A stretch of DNA of 35,061 nt from a bacterium. Its GTDB lineage: Bacteria; Pseudomonadota; Alphaproteobacteria; SP197. The notes below the pieces were generated by a model. It searched no databases. It was not told where the DNA came from and saw nothing but the letters and a program-made list of their open reading frames with translations. This document shows positions 15,908-25,005 of the stretch, piece by piece; positions within the stretch are counted from its first letter, which is position 1; the number at the start of each line of letters is the position of its first letter. The position numbers and the translations under genes are program-made. The stretch is from assembly GCA_028821455.1 (NCBI GenBank), contig JAPPGE010000034.1, positions 1 through 35,061 on the forward strand. Direction: 5' to 3'.

Positions 15908-16309
15908 TCATGGCGAGGCACCCAGTACGAACCCCAGTACCATCGCGACGATGGCGAACATCGCGACGCCCCAAGCGATGCTGCGAAGCCCGGGTATTCC
16001 GGAGGCGTAGGCGGGGAGGTAGACCGCCCGGCCGCAGAACCAAACCCAGCCACCGTATGCGGTCAATTCGTTGGCGCGGCCCGAGAGTTCGACGGCGACG
16101 AGCACCGCCAGCACGGCCGGCAGCGTTTCGAGATAGTTCGCACACGCGCGCCTCAGACGCCCGTTCAACTGGGTTTCGCGCGGCGGATCGTCGCGAGCGC
16201 CGAGCGCCCAGGCGTTTCCTGCGGTGGCCCATTGGGCAAATCCATGCGCACAAACGTGAACGACCAGCCACGCCCCCGCGAGCACGATCAGCAAGACTTC
16301 GTCGCTCAT
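15908..16309 (-). CDS. MAPEG family membrane protein
   Basis: This 133-residue protein has four hydrophobic segments. It carries the MAPEG (membrane-associated eicosanoid/glutathione metabolism) pattern: RRACANYLETLPAVLAVLVAVELSG in the second helix region and WVWFCGRAVYLPAYASGIPGLRS before the last helix. Bacterial MAPEG proteins of this type are usually uncharacterised inner-membrane proteins, and some are glutathione transferases. The gene stands alone between two gene-poor stretches. Confidence 0.85.
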   Translation of the reverse strand: MSDEVLLIVLAGAWLVVHVCAHGFAQWATAGNAWALGARDDPPRETQLNGRLRRACANYLETLPAVLAVLVAVELSGRANELTAYGGWVWFCGRAVYLPAYASGIPGLRSIAWGVAMFAIVAMVLGFVLGASP

Positions 16310-16850
16310 TGTGCCGACCTCCCGTCACTCCATTGCCTCGCATCAAGCATCGTTATGACATCTCCTCATCCACACAATTGTTGTATCGGAAGGTGGATCA
16401 CTCCGAGCCCGGGCCCAGGTCGAACTGGAAGAACAATAAACGCGGAGGAGTCGTCATGTTCACAGTTCTCCTCCCGCAAGCCGTGAACGCACAACACCGG
16501 CAACTGACATGAAACTCTCCCGTCGGGAGTGACAAGGCACCAAGGGATGTAGCGAATGATCAGAGTCTCAAGGCCACCTTGGAACAACGGTTTGCGCCGG
16601 CGCCGCTGCCGAACTCCGTCATCGTCTCAACACTCGGCACAGGTCGGTCCTGGCCTGCGGAACTCTCGCCAGGGTCGGAAGATCGGATCCTTGAACGTGG
16701 AGCAACTCCCGTTGTGCCACGTACTTGTTCAGCGGCCACCGGGCGCTCGAGTGCCGCTTGCTTCGCAGGCGCGCTTTGACACTGTCACCCGAAACCGAGC
16801 GACCGCGGATGGTCCCGCCACCCATCGCCGACGGGACGTGTACGCTGAAC
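16310..16850. other. Intergenic, nothing recognised
   Basis: No conserved frame or RNA gene is seen between the MAPEG gene and the end of the binding-protein gene. A GTCCC/GGGAC inverted repeat downstream of the latter has no T-tract, so I do not call it a terminator. Confidence 0.4.
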
Positions 16851-18005
16851 CTATTGTATCGCGTTGACGAACTCCTCTTGTATGGTTGCTCCATGCTCCA
16901 GCCAGAATGCTCCATCGTATACGAGCACCTCGGGGACCTGTGTCGAGACCGGAGAGATGATTCGATCAAACATACTGGCTTCGGCTCCGGTCTGTCCTGC
17001 AAGCAACCGCTGGGAAGATTCCCTCGCTGGAATGCTGTTGGCCTTTTCCGACAGAGTCGCCAGTCGCTCCGGCTCCGACATGAACGCCAGAAACTCCGCT
17101 GCGCGGGCATGTCGCCCGTTGTCCAGACTGTACGGCATCACCCAGCCCGCGACCCGAGCAATAACGTAGTCAGAATGCACGTTCAGCGAAAGCGAGTACT
17201 CCTCGCGCAATCGAGAGGCAGTGCCCAGGTCGACGATCCCCATGGATGCCTCTTTGCTCCGCAACAAGGCTTCAAGACTCTGACTATTCGTCGCCCAGGC
17301 AATTCGGTCCTTTGCCTGCTCAATCATGCCAATTGCGCGCTTCTGACCAACCTTGGTTGCGAGGGTGTCGTACACACTCCCCGGTTCCACGCCATCGCAG
17401 AGCAACGCCAGTTCCAGATTTCCTTGCGGAGTACTATACAGGGCGGCCTTGCCCAAAGACGGCTCCTCCCGGAAAACCTGACAAGCGCTCTTCGAAACAG
17501 GTCCGATGGACGCGTCGTCATGGTAAGCCATCACCATCGGATAAACGCTGCGGGGAACAAAGCACTCAGACGTCAGATATGGACCGAAATCGCGGGTCGG
17601 GAGACTGCCGTCGGCTGCGGGTGGAAGCATAGTGTCGGAGTCTACGACCTTGGCCAAGCCTTCACCGCAAAGTATGGTGGCTTCACCTGAGAACACCTCG
17701 ACCACATCGCCGGGGTCGGACGCGTCGAACTTGCTGAACACGCCTTCAGGACCCCACGATTGAAGAGTAACGTTCACGTTCGCATCGGTGTGTTCGGCGT
17801 ACGGGGTGTCCAATAAAGAACCCAATTTGACCCAATCGGACTCGCTCGGTAAACTCACCGTGAGGTCACCGGCACAGCCGTAGTTCGCGCACGCCGTCAT
17901 GCAGTCATCGTGCTCATGGCATTCCTCGTGGCACGCCTGTGCATGGCCGCTGACACTGACAAGAACCACGGTCACGAAACACGCCAATAGCCGATCAATG
18001 TTCAT
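16851..18005 (-). CDS. Periplasmic solute-binding protein, PotD-like, Cys-rich N-terminus
   Basis: This 384-residue protein has a signal peptide (LLACFVTVVLVSVSGHAQA). The mature N-terminus is rich in Cys and His: CHEECHEHDDCMTACANYGC has five Cys and three His in 20 residues. The rest resembles family-1/PotD extracellular binding proteins: a GDVVEVFSGE strand, FREEPSLGKAALYSTPQGN, the hinge-like DRIAWATNSQSLEALLRSKEASMGIVDLG, and a C-terminal EFLAFMSEPERLATL helix. No ABC permease or ATPase gene is in the window. Its ATG overlaps the pentapeptide gene's TGA (ATGA) and is preceded by GAGGAG, so the two are co-expressed. The ligand is unknown; the Cys/His head suggests metal binding or disulfides. 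Confidence 0.75.
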   Translation of the reverse strand: MNIDRLLACFVTVVLVSVSGHAQACHEECHEHDDCMTACANYGCAGDLTVSLPSESDWVKLGSLLDTPYAEHTDANVNVTLQSWGPEGVFSKFDASDPGDVVEVFSGEATILCGEGLAKVVDSDTMLPPAADGSLPTRDFGPYLTSECFVPRSVYPMVMAYHDDASIGPVSKSACQVFREEPSLGKAALYSTPQGNLELALLCDGVEPGSVYDTLATKVGQKRAIGMIEQAKDRIAWATNSQSLEALLRSKEASMGIVDLGTASRLREEYSLSLNVHSDYVIARVAGWVMPYSLDNGRHARAAEFLAFMSEPERLATLSEKANSIPARESSQRLLAGQTGAEASMFDRIISPVSTQVPEVLVYDGAFWLEHGATIQEEFVNAIQ

Positions 18006-19204
18006 TTTGACCACTCCTCTTGGTTGTCGCTGTCCCTGTTGCACTTCCGGGCGCCCTCCTTTCCTTCCAGTTCAATGCTCAAGGGGTCGGGGTTTGAATG
18101 GTTCAATTCTTTTGCCAACGCCTCCGGAAGTGTTGCACCGATGTACACTGTCTCCTGCAGTTGTTCGCGGGTGATATTGCTCTCCGACAGGTCTGCTCCC
18201 GACAGCACGGCGCCTTGAAAATTCACACCGTCAACGTTTGCCGGAAACCTTGTTCCGTTTGCATGGAGGCAGTCGCTATACTCTCGTTCCGAAAGCTTGC
18301 CGGGCCAGAGCTTAATCTTCGCATTGGCAAAAGAGGCGTTCGTCAAGATTGCACCGTAGAATTGTGCATTGGATAGATATGCGTCGCGGAATTTAGCGTC
18401 AGTCAGATCGACACCGAAGAAATCATTGGAGATAAGGTGAGCGTCGTTGAAGATTGCGCTCCGATAGTCGATTTGCGAAGAGACAAAGGAATGTAGACGC
18501 AGGTGTAGTCCGGACAGATCGATTGGACATGTCTCGTCTTGCGAACAGTTCAACTTGCGCAATAGGTCGGAGGCGCCAATTGCGCCATACTGAGCGTCCA
18601 AGACTGCCTCTCGTTGACTGTCGATAAGCGTTCTGTGTGCGCTTAGGTCGCCGGAGTTGGCCCCTTCCTCCTTCAGACGGTCAAGTTGTGCTAGCAAATT
18701 TCCCCAGTCGCTCAGGGCCGCGATTGCTAGTATGTCATGATCGATTCTGATCTGCTTCAAGAGGTCACCGGATTCCCTCCTATATTTGCGGAGAACCGAG
18801 AGTTGTGTTGACCTTACATATGGCACTTTCTCCACGGCAGCGGCTTCTGCGAGAGATTGCAGTGCTAGCTTGAGGTCCGGGAAGTGACTTGCGATTTCTC
18901 CCAGGGCAAGGGCTGCTGAAGCACGTCGGAATGGTTCCGGTGCCGACAGGTTGGAGAGTGTTTTTTCCACATAAGCGGTTCGTCTTTCCGGTTGCGTACG
19001 AAAATCAAATGCAAGGTTGAGAAGAAAGCTTCCGATCGCCGCGAGCGCGACAAGAAACGTTGCCAGCGGGGTGTATCGCCGGATCAAGTTGCGACTTTTC
19101 TGTTTCTTTGCCCGAATACGTTCAATTTCGAGTTCGATCTTGCGGGTTTCGGCATTCAACCGCCGCATTTCAGCAATCGATTGGCGCCTCTCCGCATTCC
19201 TCAT
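18002..19204 (-). CDS. Membrane-anchored pentapeptide-repeat protein
   Basis: This protein of about 400 residues starts MRNAERRQSI. Residues ~1-38 form a charged, probably coiled-coil segment (RRLNAETRKIELEIERIRAKK). A membrane helix follows (~44-66, YTPLATFLVALAAIGSFLLN). A helical region (FRRASAALALGEIASHFPDL) resembles an armadillo/HEAT-like repeat, and the C-terminal half carries pentapeptide repeats (VDLTDAKFRDAYLSNAQFYGAILTN, then GVNFQGAVLSGADLSESN). The start could be further upstream (19354), but that extension looks non-coding. At 19204 an ATGA overlap with another frame exists. It is coupled to the binding-protein gene. Its base composition is near 47-48% G+C in two lines I counted, well below its neighbours, suggesting horizontal acquisition. 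The function is unknown. Confidence 0.75.
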   Translation of the reverse strand: MRNAERRQSIAEMRRLNAETRKIELEIERIRAKKQKSRNLIRRYTPLATFLVALAAIGSFLLNLAFDFRTQPERRTAYVEKTLSNLSAPEPFRRASAALALGEIASHFPDLKLALQSLAEAAAVEKVPYVRSTQLSVLRKYRRESGDLLKQIRIDHDILAIAALSDWGNLLAQLDRLKEEGANSGDLSAHRTLIDSQREAVLDAQYGAIGASDLLRKLNCSQDETCPIDLSGLHLRLHSFVSSQIDYRSAIFNDAHLISNDFFGVDLTDAKFRDAYLSNAQFYGAILTNASFANAKIKLWPGKLSEREYSDCLHANGTRFPANVDGVNFQGAVLSGADLSESNITREQLQETVYIGATLPEALAKELNHSNPDPLSIELEGKEGARKCNRDSDNQEEWSK

Positions 19205-19940
19205 GGCGCTCGACCCTGCTTGGTCAGCGTCGGTCGCGCCAAAATCGCCTCGAACCCGAAGTGAACAGGAACCTCGTAGCCCAGCATCCGGTACACCGAG
19301 GTCGACCTCGGTCGCCGCCTTCCCGGCCGGGAACGACAAACGTCGGGACGCCATCGTCTTGAGTTTCCGGGTGAAACCCGCAGTTGTTTGTACCGTGTTC
19401 CCACATCGCGCCGGGTCAACCCCTGCACGGCGTGTGCCCTTCCCAGTGCGATCCCATCACAGCCCGTGTTCACAGCCGACAGGCTGCGCGCATTGTCCCT
19501 CTTGCGCGACATTCGATTTTTCTCTGCGCTGGTCGGTCCAAGGTCCTTCGGTTGGGGGGGACTGTGGTCATGGCGCAATCCCCTGGACGAGTTCACGGGC
19601 ATTCGTGCGCTATCGGCGACACAGGCGGTACATGGTTCGGGCCACGCTCGTATCCAGGTGAGAAGTTGCGTCAACGTTCCAATAGCCTCCGCTGTCTTGG
19701 TCGTCAGACGTCTCCACCATGACAGCCTCGTCACAAGGAGACCGCAAACTTCTTTTCTCTCGTGATACAGCCCCCTGGCGAGCAGAGACGAGGCTCCTGA
19801 AAAGGACCGAGAGGGTGGTCTCCCCGACATCAAGCACTGACTCGAGGACATTCTGCCCCGATCCGCCAAGGAGAAGATCGCCCAAGGCAACGTGCAGAGA
19901 TTGCTTGGCATCAGACACTGACATCACGCGCCGCGATTCC
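19205..19940. other. Gene-poor region upstream of the pentapeptide gene
   Basis: Minus-strand frames here are broken. One reads STSVYRMLGYEVPVHFGFEA before a TGA that overlaps the pentapeptide ATG. Another begins MSVSDAKQSLHVALGDLLLG at 19921. They may be pieces of a decayed gene once co-transcribed with the operon, but I recognise no family. Confidence 0.3.
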
Positions 19941-20108
19941 GGCGGTGACGGCGGCAGCTGGAACATTCAGGCAGGACCGGTGCGACATCCGGTCTTCCTC
20001 GAGACGGTCGATGCCCTTGACACTGTCGAGCCCGGCCACATTGAGCAGCATCAGCGCCAGCATCATCAGGCCATCATGCTGGCCGTGCGCGTCTGGCGGG
20101 GTAGTCCG
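19941..20108 (-). pseudogene. Fragment of a transposase (IS1380-like)
   Basis: One minus-strand frame reads DAHGQHDGLMMLALMLLN, then VAGLDSVKGIDRLEEDRM. This resembles the N-terminal region of IS1380-type transposases, which have GQHDGLMxLxLMLLNxAG followed by an acidic DRLExD. The frame is not continuous with convincing sequence on either side, and no inverted repeats are visible, so it is a relic. The family name is a judgement by eye. Confidence 0.45.
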
Positions 20109-20825
20109 CCAGCAGACGGATCTTCAGCACGCGCTCGAGTCGGAGGCCCTGCCGCCACGTCAATCGTCTCGACACAGCGATCGGCAGAAGCCACGCCCCC
20201 GCCTGAGGACCGTCGCCGACATCATGACCGGACGGGGCCTGCACCCTGTCGCGCTCCATTCGCACCGCTTGTCCGCCGGAGTCCGCGTCGTCAACCGCGA
20301 ATCCCGGAATCTTCGCCACATGGGTGAGAACCTGGTTCGCAGACCGTTGCAGCAAGCCCTCAACGTGATGGAAAATCAGCCCGCGGCAAATCTTAGATTG
20401 CCGATCAGGGGAGATTCCTCCCGTTCTGCCGGGCAGGCATCCGCAAGCCCGCGGGGTACCGGAGGGCAGGGGTGCCTCCGGCGGTGAACAATTTGCGATG
20501 TTTCCGACATCCACGCCTTTGTGATCAGCATTCATACAATCTACTCACGCTTGCGGTTCTCCCTATAGGTTCGCGGCGTCGAACCAGCCGCATCATGAGG
20601 CCGGATAGTCGACAGCACCTGACCACATGCACCAAACCCAACCAACAAAATGCATGCATCATCGGGGCGTCCATAGACAAGTCGGGCGAATTCTAGGCGA
20701 TCGGTGCCATCGTGACCCCGGCAACATTGCGGGGACCGACCCGGGAAACTCGAATAGACGCCTGGTCAAGGTAGGAGGCTGCCGAGCTTTTCGGCGGCGA
20801 CCCATTTGTCGACCGGCGAATTGAA
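20109..20825. other. Gene-poor region, possibly decayed mobile-element DNA
   Basis: No continuous coding frame is convincing on either strand. It lies between the transposase fragment and the end of the LuxR-type gene and may be the rest of the dead element. Confidence 0.3.
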
Positions 20826-21974
20826 TCAGAGTCCAGGATCGGGACCGCCGTCGAGCGAGAGCACCTCCCGAACGAGGTCGGTCTGCCGGGAAATACCGCG
20901 TTTCTCGAATATCTGCCGCACGTGCCAGCGGACGGTGCGCTCCGAGCGGCCGGTGGTGGTGGCGATGTTGCGGACGGTCCTGCCTTCGGCCAGTAGCACC
21001 GCCACGCGGCTTTCCGCCGGTGTCAGGCCGAGGGCCGCTGCCGCCATGACTGGATCGATGACTTTTGGCTCCTGATCGATGACCAGAACGAGTACGGCGA
21101 CGCGCCAGGGACGGAAGTCGATCTCGCCGGCGCCGACAGGATTGATGTGCACCGAGAGCCCGGGTAGATGATTGGGGCGCCTGACCATGAGCGAACCGCC
21201 CGCACCCTGTTCGGTTCGAGTTGGGAGTGCGCGCGCCAGCGCTGCCTGGAGCGCGCTGTCGTCGACGGGCAGTCGGGCGTGGAGACTGCCGGCCCGGTCA
21301 AGGAGCGCATCGCCCTTTCTGAGAATTTTTCTCGCGTGTTCGTTCGTCGCGACGATCCGTCCGCGACCGTCGAGATGGACGATAGCCAGGCCTCTCGTCT
21401 CCAGCAGGCCGGTGAGGGACATTCCCAGCGCCTTGGCGTCACGGAGCACCTGCCGGACAACTACGTATTGGCGAATGTGGGGCAGCAGCGCCCGAATTGC
21501 CTCGATCTGATCAAACGACCAGCCGTCCCCATCGACGGGATCGGCCGAACTCCAGGTAATGCGCGATCCGTTCGGCCCATCCATGCGCACGATGACGCCG
21601 TCGTGGTACTCGTTCTTGGGCAGAATCTCATTGTACGTCGCCGACGTCTTCATTTCTTCCTTGGTGTACAGGCTGGCGACGTGGACTACCTCGCTGTCGG
21701 GCAGGCGAAGCACCCGCGGTACTTTCTCGTCCTGCGGGTAGTAGACATCGAAGTATTCACTCTCCAAGGTGTAGTGGCGTTCGCCTCGCAGATAGAGCCG
21801 GGCCAGGTAGATTTCCGCTTCGTCCTGGGATTGCCCGCGAGCGAAGGTCAGCATGCTGCCCTTGATCCGGCAGACCTCGTCGATGAGGGCGGAGCATGCC
21901 GGCCAGAGTGTGTCGTCAAGCACGGCGTCGTGCAGCATCGCCAGGATGCGATCGAACGTCGTTCTGTCGCTCAT
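20826..21974 (-). CDS. LuxR-family transcriptional regulator
   Basis: This 382-residue protein ends in a LuxR/FixJ-type helix-turn-helix. LTPAESRVAVLLAEGRTVRNIA, then TGRSERTVRWHVRQIFEKRG and ISRQTDLVREVLSL, is complete. The N-terminal ~200 residues are helical without a recognised ligand site. A central segment (~205-300; ETRGLAIVHLDGRGRIVATNEHARKIL) is PAS-like. It lies divergent to the dead TonB-dependent receptor gene, so that receptor may have been its target. GGTGGTGG precedes the ATG. Confidence 0.88.
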   Translation of the reverse strand: MSDRTTFDRILAMLHDAVLDDTLWPACSALIDEVCRIKGSMLTFARGQSQDEAEIYLARLYLRGERHYTLESEYFDVYYPQDEKVPRVLRLPDSEVVHVASLYTKEEMKTSATYNEILPKNEYHDGVIVRMDGPNGSRITWSSADPVDGDGWSFDQIEAIRALLPHIRQYVVVRQVLRDAKALGMSLTGLLETRGLAIVHLDGRGRIVATNEHARKILRKGDALLDRAGSLHARLPVDDSALQAALARALPTRTEQGAGGSLMVRRPNHLPGLSVHINPVGAGEIDFRPWRVAVLVLVIDQEPKVIDPVMAAAALGLTPAESRVAVLLAEGRTVRNIATTTGRSERTVRWHVRQIFEKRGISRQTDLVREVLSLDGGPDPGL

Positions 21975-22222
21975 GGCGGCACCACCACCGCGCCTTGCGC
22001 CAGGCAGGCATTTCGCGGACCAGGTGGGAGGCTTGAATTCGATGAGCGAGCCGGTTGAAAAACACTCAAGCCTGTCCGGTCGCCGACGGTCGCTTCGGTT
22101 CTGCCGGTGAACTCATTCCGTTGCAGGAAAGCGGACATTCTGCCTGACGCTCAATCCGGTGATTCAAACCCAGCTAATTTCAATCTCCATCAGCAAGATT
22201 AGGCGGTCCGGGTTCCGGTGAA

Positions 22223-22241
22223 CCCCCCAATTTGAGGGGGG
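22223..22241. other. CCCCCC/GGGGGG hairpin
   Basis: Six C (22223-22228) and six G (22236-22241) flank a 7-base AT-rich loop in the gap between the LuxR gene and the receptor relic. No T-tract follows on either strand, so terminator function is doubtful. The rest of 21975-22472 shows no gene. Confidence 0.35.
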
Positions 22242-22472
22242 TGTGAAAACATCGGAGTATCCGGCCCAAGGGAGTTGCAGGAACACCAGACCGAGCGCGG
22301 CACGCGGTGTGCCGGGCGGACACGCGGCCCGCTCGCGTACAAACGCGGGTCGCCTGTCTGTACCTGCGGATTGGCACCTGCACCCTTCGGGTTTTCCATC
22401 CCGCACCCGCAATGTTGCAGGGGCGGTAGGGGTCTTGATCGTCTACCCCTCCCGACGGGAAGGAGGCTGGCG

Positions 22473-23013
22473 ATGATTCTGATGAGAAGAGCCCCCTCAA
22501 CGATCTCTGCGCTCTCGCTGGTGCTGGCCGGAGCGTCGTCGCCAAGCCCGTCGAGTCGGCGACCGCCGCCAAGCGCGGTTCGATCGTCCGGGAGGCACCC
22601 TTCTGCGTGAAGGCCATGTCCGAGGCGGAGGTCCGGCGCCTCAACATCCCGATCATCGAAGATCCATCCCTCGGCGTGCCCGGGTTGTCGATACAGAACC
22701 CCGGACCCGGACGAAGCGTCATCGCCATCCGCGGTGTCTCCTCCGGGCAGATCGGGCGCGATCAGCTGACAACTGCTGGTCAGTCGGGATGCGAGCGCCT
22801 TGGCGCGCAGTGCGGGCGTGGGCCTCAGGTTGGCAGACGATGCTGGCTGCCTTTCAGTCTGCGCGATGCCACCGAGATCGAGCAGCTGACGCACGAACTG
22901 CGTCTTGTTTCCGATGAAGGCGGAGACGTCCGGTGGCTCGTCAGTGCGTTCTTCTCCAGCGCGGAACGTGACCACTCCCGGAGGCTTCCCATCCCGGGCC
23001 AGAATTCGCTCCA
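22473..23013 (+). pseudogene. TonB-dependent receptor, heavily decayed
   Basis: The start is intact: AAGGAGG 6 bases before ATG 22473 and a signal-peptide-like MRRAPSTISALSLVLAGAS. After a frameshift (about 22530) comes the plug domain: ATAAKRGSIVREAPFCVKAM, then LGVPGLSIQNPGPGRSVIAI and RGVSSGQIGRDQ, which matches TonB receptor plugs. The sequence then jumps to a barrel segment (IEQLTHELRLVSDEGGDVRW, then LVSAFFSSAERDHSRRLPIP). Several hundred residues are missing, so an internal deletion is clear. Intact receptors are 700-900 residues. Sequence up to 23264 may be further barrel remnant but is not recognisable. Confidence 0.8.
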
Positions 23014-23264
23014 TGAGAGTTCCGGCGAACTCTCGCCACATCCGTGGCACAAGGGCGCTCCGGCCGTGAAGCTCAGTGCAACGCCTGTGGCCGCCATGGC
23101 GTTGGCGCGGACCGCGCTCAGAGCCTCGGCACGGAGCTGCATCGGCCATGCCTCGCAATCCAACGCCAGTGGCGTTGACGTAGAGGTCCGGGACCGCTGT
23201 TGCGAGACCATGAGTGTGAACATCTGCCTGGTGTTCCAGGAAACCATCAGAGAGGAGAGGAAAC

Positions 23265-23885
23265 ATGAACGACGACAGCGGCAGCGGTGTGGTTAATGAG
23301 GATGCAAAGAGCGCAAGCGCCTATCCGGCGGACGGACCCGTCGAGGTTCTGGGATTCGCCTATAGGGATGATCTCTATCTCACTCGCGGGATCGAAGCGG
23401 TCCAGATGCGTGGCAAGGAAGAAGATGCGGACTACATCGTCGCTCGACGCTACTGTTCAGAAGTCAAACTCCGGCTGTCGAACGACAGCGAGTGCACGTT
23501 TCCAATCTCGGTTCCGTGCGGTCTGTTGACGGATCTCTCCTCGGTTCCGCGGTGGAGTCGCTGGTTCTTGGGCAAGGTCGGGGCCCATCTCGAGGCAAGC
23601 ATCGTGCACGACTGGCTCTATGTCGCGTGGCAGGGCGAGGCTGCGTGGCAAGGCGAGAACAGGCTTCCCAAGTGGGTGCGAACGTTTGCCGATGACGTTT
23701 TTCTCGCAGCCATGAAGGAAGCCGGTGTCGGCCGGTTCAAGAGATCGATAGCGTATGCCGCAGTGTGCACTTTCGGGCGTCGCAGCTTCTACAAGAAGAG
23801 CAAGTCAATCGTTTGTTGTACTTGGGATATCTCAAGGGATGGCGATGCGAACCGCTCAGTCCAGAAGCTGACGCCCGTTTCTTGA
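23265..23885 (+). CDS. DUF1353 protein
   Basis: This 206-residue protein matches DUF1353. VPCGLLTDLSSVPRWSRWFLG, then GAHLEASIVHDWLYVAWQGE, follows the family's DLSSxPR...HDxLY pattern, with conserved Asp, Ser and His that suggest a hydrolase-like site. An imperfect 15-bp tandem duplication gives AWQGEAAWQGE near residue 125. DUF1353 proteins occur in phages and bacteria and are uncharacterised. GAGAGGAGAGG directly upstream supports the ATG. The last ~30 residues look random, so the original stop may have been lost. Confidence 0.75.
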   Translation: MNDDSGSGVVNEDAKSASAYPADGPVEVLGFAYRDDLYLTRGIEAVQMRGKEEDADYIVARRYCSEVKLRLSNDSECTFPISVPCGLLTDLSSVPRWSRWFLGKVGAHLEASIVHDWLYVAWQGEAAWQGENRLPKWVRTFADDVFLAAMKEAGVGRFKRSIAYAAVCTFGRRSFYKKSKSIVCCTWDISRDGDANRSVQKLTPVS

Positions 23886-24062
23886 CCGGCGCCAGTGTTG
23901 GTCGTGGCAGGGCGAGCGAACTATCCCGAAATGGATCTGCACCGACTGACTGAGACGGTTGCGGTCCGAGGGGTAAGGGGCGGCACGGGGCGCAAAGCGC
24001 TTGGCCCCCGTCCATCCGGAATGCACGCCAGGATACACCCGAAAGCACCATACCGATGCCTC

Positions 24063-24090
24063 TTGAGAAACACCATAATGGTGCTAACGT
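24063..24090 (+). promoter_or_regulatory. Predicted mqsRA promoter with a palindromic operator
   Basis: TTGAGA (24063-24068) and TAACGT (24085-24090) are 16 bp apart. The spacer contains CACCAT-A-ATGGTG (24071-24083), a perfect 6-1-6 inverted repeat. A further AGCACCAT half-site lies about 25 bp upstream. MqsA is a known autorepressor of its operon, so this is its likely site. Confidence 0.5.
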
Positions 24091-24096
24091 CTGCCC

Positions 24097-24411
24097 GCGG
24101 CCGAGAAGCGCAAACCGAACTATGATCTTGAGGCGATCAAAGCCGTCTTCTCGACGGTTGTGAGCCTCAAGGCCACGGGCTCTGCGTTGAGAGACGCGGC
24201 GACGTTGGGCTTGGGAAGTCATGAGATCGTGACGGTGAATGAGTCGATCGAACGTCATCACTTCCATAAGTCGATGACGTCCTATGCCGATCATCGCGTC
24301 TGACAGGATGTCTATCACGTGCCGTCTGAGCAAGGGACGCTCTGCGTCAGGTTCACCGCCGATGCCGCAACCGAGTTCCTGCTGTGGTCGTTCAAGGAGA
24401 AGGGCGATGGG
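24097..24411 (+). pseudogene. mqsR: MqsR toxin with an in-frame nonsense codon
   Basis: The frame reads AEKRKPNYDLEAIKAVFSTV, VSLKATGSALRDAATLGLGS, HEIVTVNESIERHHFHKSMT and SYADHRV. A TGA follows at 24301-24303, then QDVYHVPSEQGTLCVRFTAD and AATEFLLWSFKEKGDG. This is MqsR end to end. The family has Trp at the stop position, so a TGG-to-TGA change explains it. No ATG or GTG is found in frame near the start: the codon at 24097 is GCG, exactly where a leaderless start would fall, and an in-frame TAA lies at 24085. The frame also runs past the usual stop into mqsA. The RNase toxin is therefore dead. Confidence 0.88.
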
Positions 24412-24829
24412 CAATCCGACTTGCCCGGAAACGGGCCAACCGATGGTTCGCGGCGTACGGCCGATGACCATCACCTACAAGGACCATTCGGCAGCCTTCG
24501 AGATGCCGGGGTGGTACTGCGAAGCGAGCGGAGAGAGCATTCACACCGGTGAGGACATGAAAGTGTCCGACCATACGCTCAACCGGCTGAAGGCCAAGGT
24601 TGAAGGCCTGCTGTTGCCAGAAGATGTGCGCCGGATCAGGAAGCGGCTGGGACTAACGCAAAAGGCCGCGGGCCAATTGATCGGGGGCGGCGTCAATGCG
24701 TTTCAGAAGTATGAAAGCGGCGAGGTTCTGGTAAGCCATGCCATAACGAGCGCCTTGATTCTCCTCGACCGCGACCCTGCCGGCTTGACCGTTCTCAAAC
24801 AGCGATTGACCGACCGTCGGGTTGCATAA
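24407..24829 (+). CDS. mqsA: MqsA-family antitoxin
   Basis: This protein of about 140 residues starts MGNPTCPETGQPM. The N-terminal zinc-binding domain keeps Cys6 and Cys37 (WYCEASGES), but the usual second Cys of each pair is Thr/Gly or Ser here, so zinc binding may be weak or absent. The C-terminal Xre domain is complete: LLLPEDVRRIRKRLGLTQKA, then GQLIGGGVNAFQKYESGEVL. AAGGAG lies about 8 bases before the ATG. A longer in-frame start exists at 24284, but it lies within mqsR and lacks family residues. The toxin is broken, so this antitoxin may persist as a regulator. Confidence 0.88.
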   Translation: MGNPTCPETGQPMVRGVRPMTITYKDHSAAFEMPGWYCEASGESIHTGEDMKVSDHTLNRLKAKVEGLLLPEDVRRIRKRLGLTQKAAGQLIGGGVNAFQKYESGEVLVSHAITSALILLDRDPAGLTVLKQRLTDRRVA

Positions 24830-25005
24830 CCTCGACGACAGTCGGCGCAGGCAAGCTGTTCCAAGGCGCACTGTGCCTCGGCTTCGCTCGGGTAGGGGGC
24901 ACGGCGGCAACAGCCATTCCGGCGGATACGTTCCTATTCTCGAACCAGTGAGAAGATACTGAGATGAGTTGGCGATCCTCGATCACGGCTTCCGTTCCCC
25001 GCATC

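Noticed and set aside
22241..22472. Cobalamin or other riboswitch upstream of the TonB receptor relic
   Set aside because: Such receptors are often riboswitch-controlled, but I found no recognisable B12-box or other conserved core.
22199..23266. A 355-codon minus-strand frame
   Set aside because: It covers the TonB receptor relic in antisense; the plus strand carries the recognisable plug and barrel motifs.
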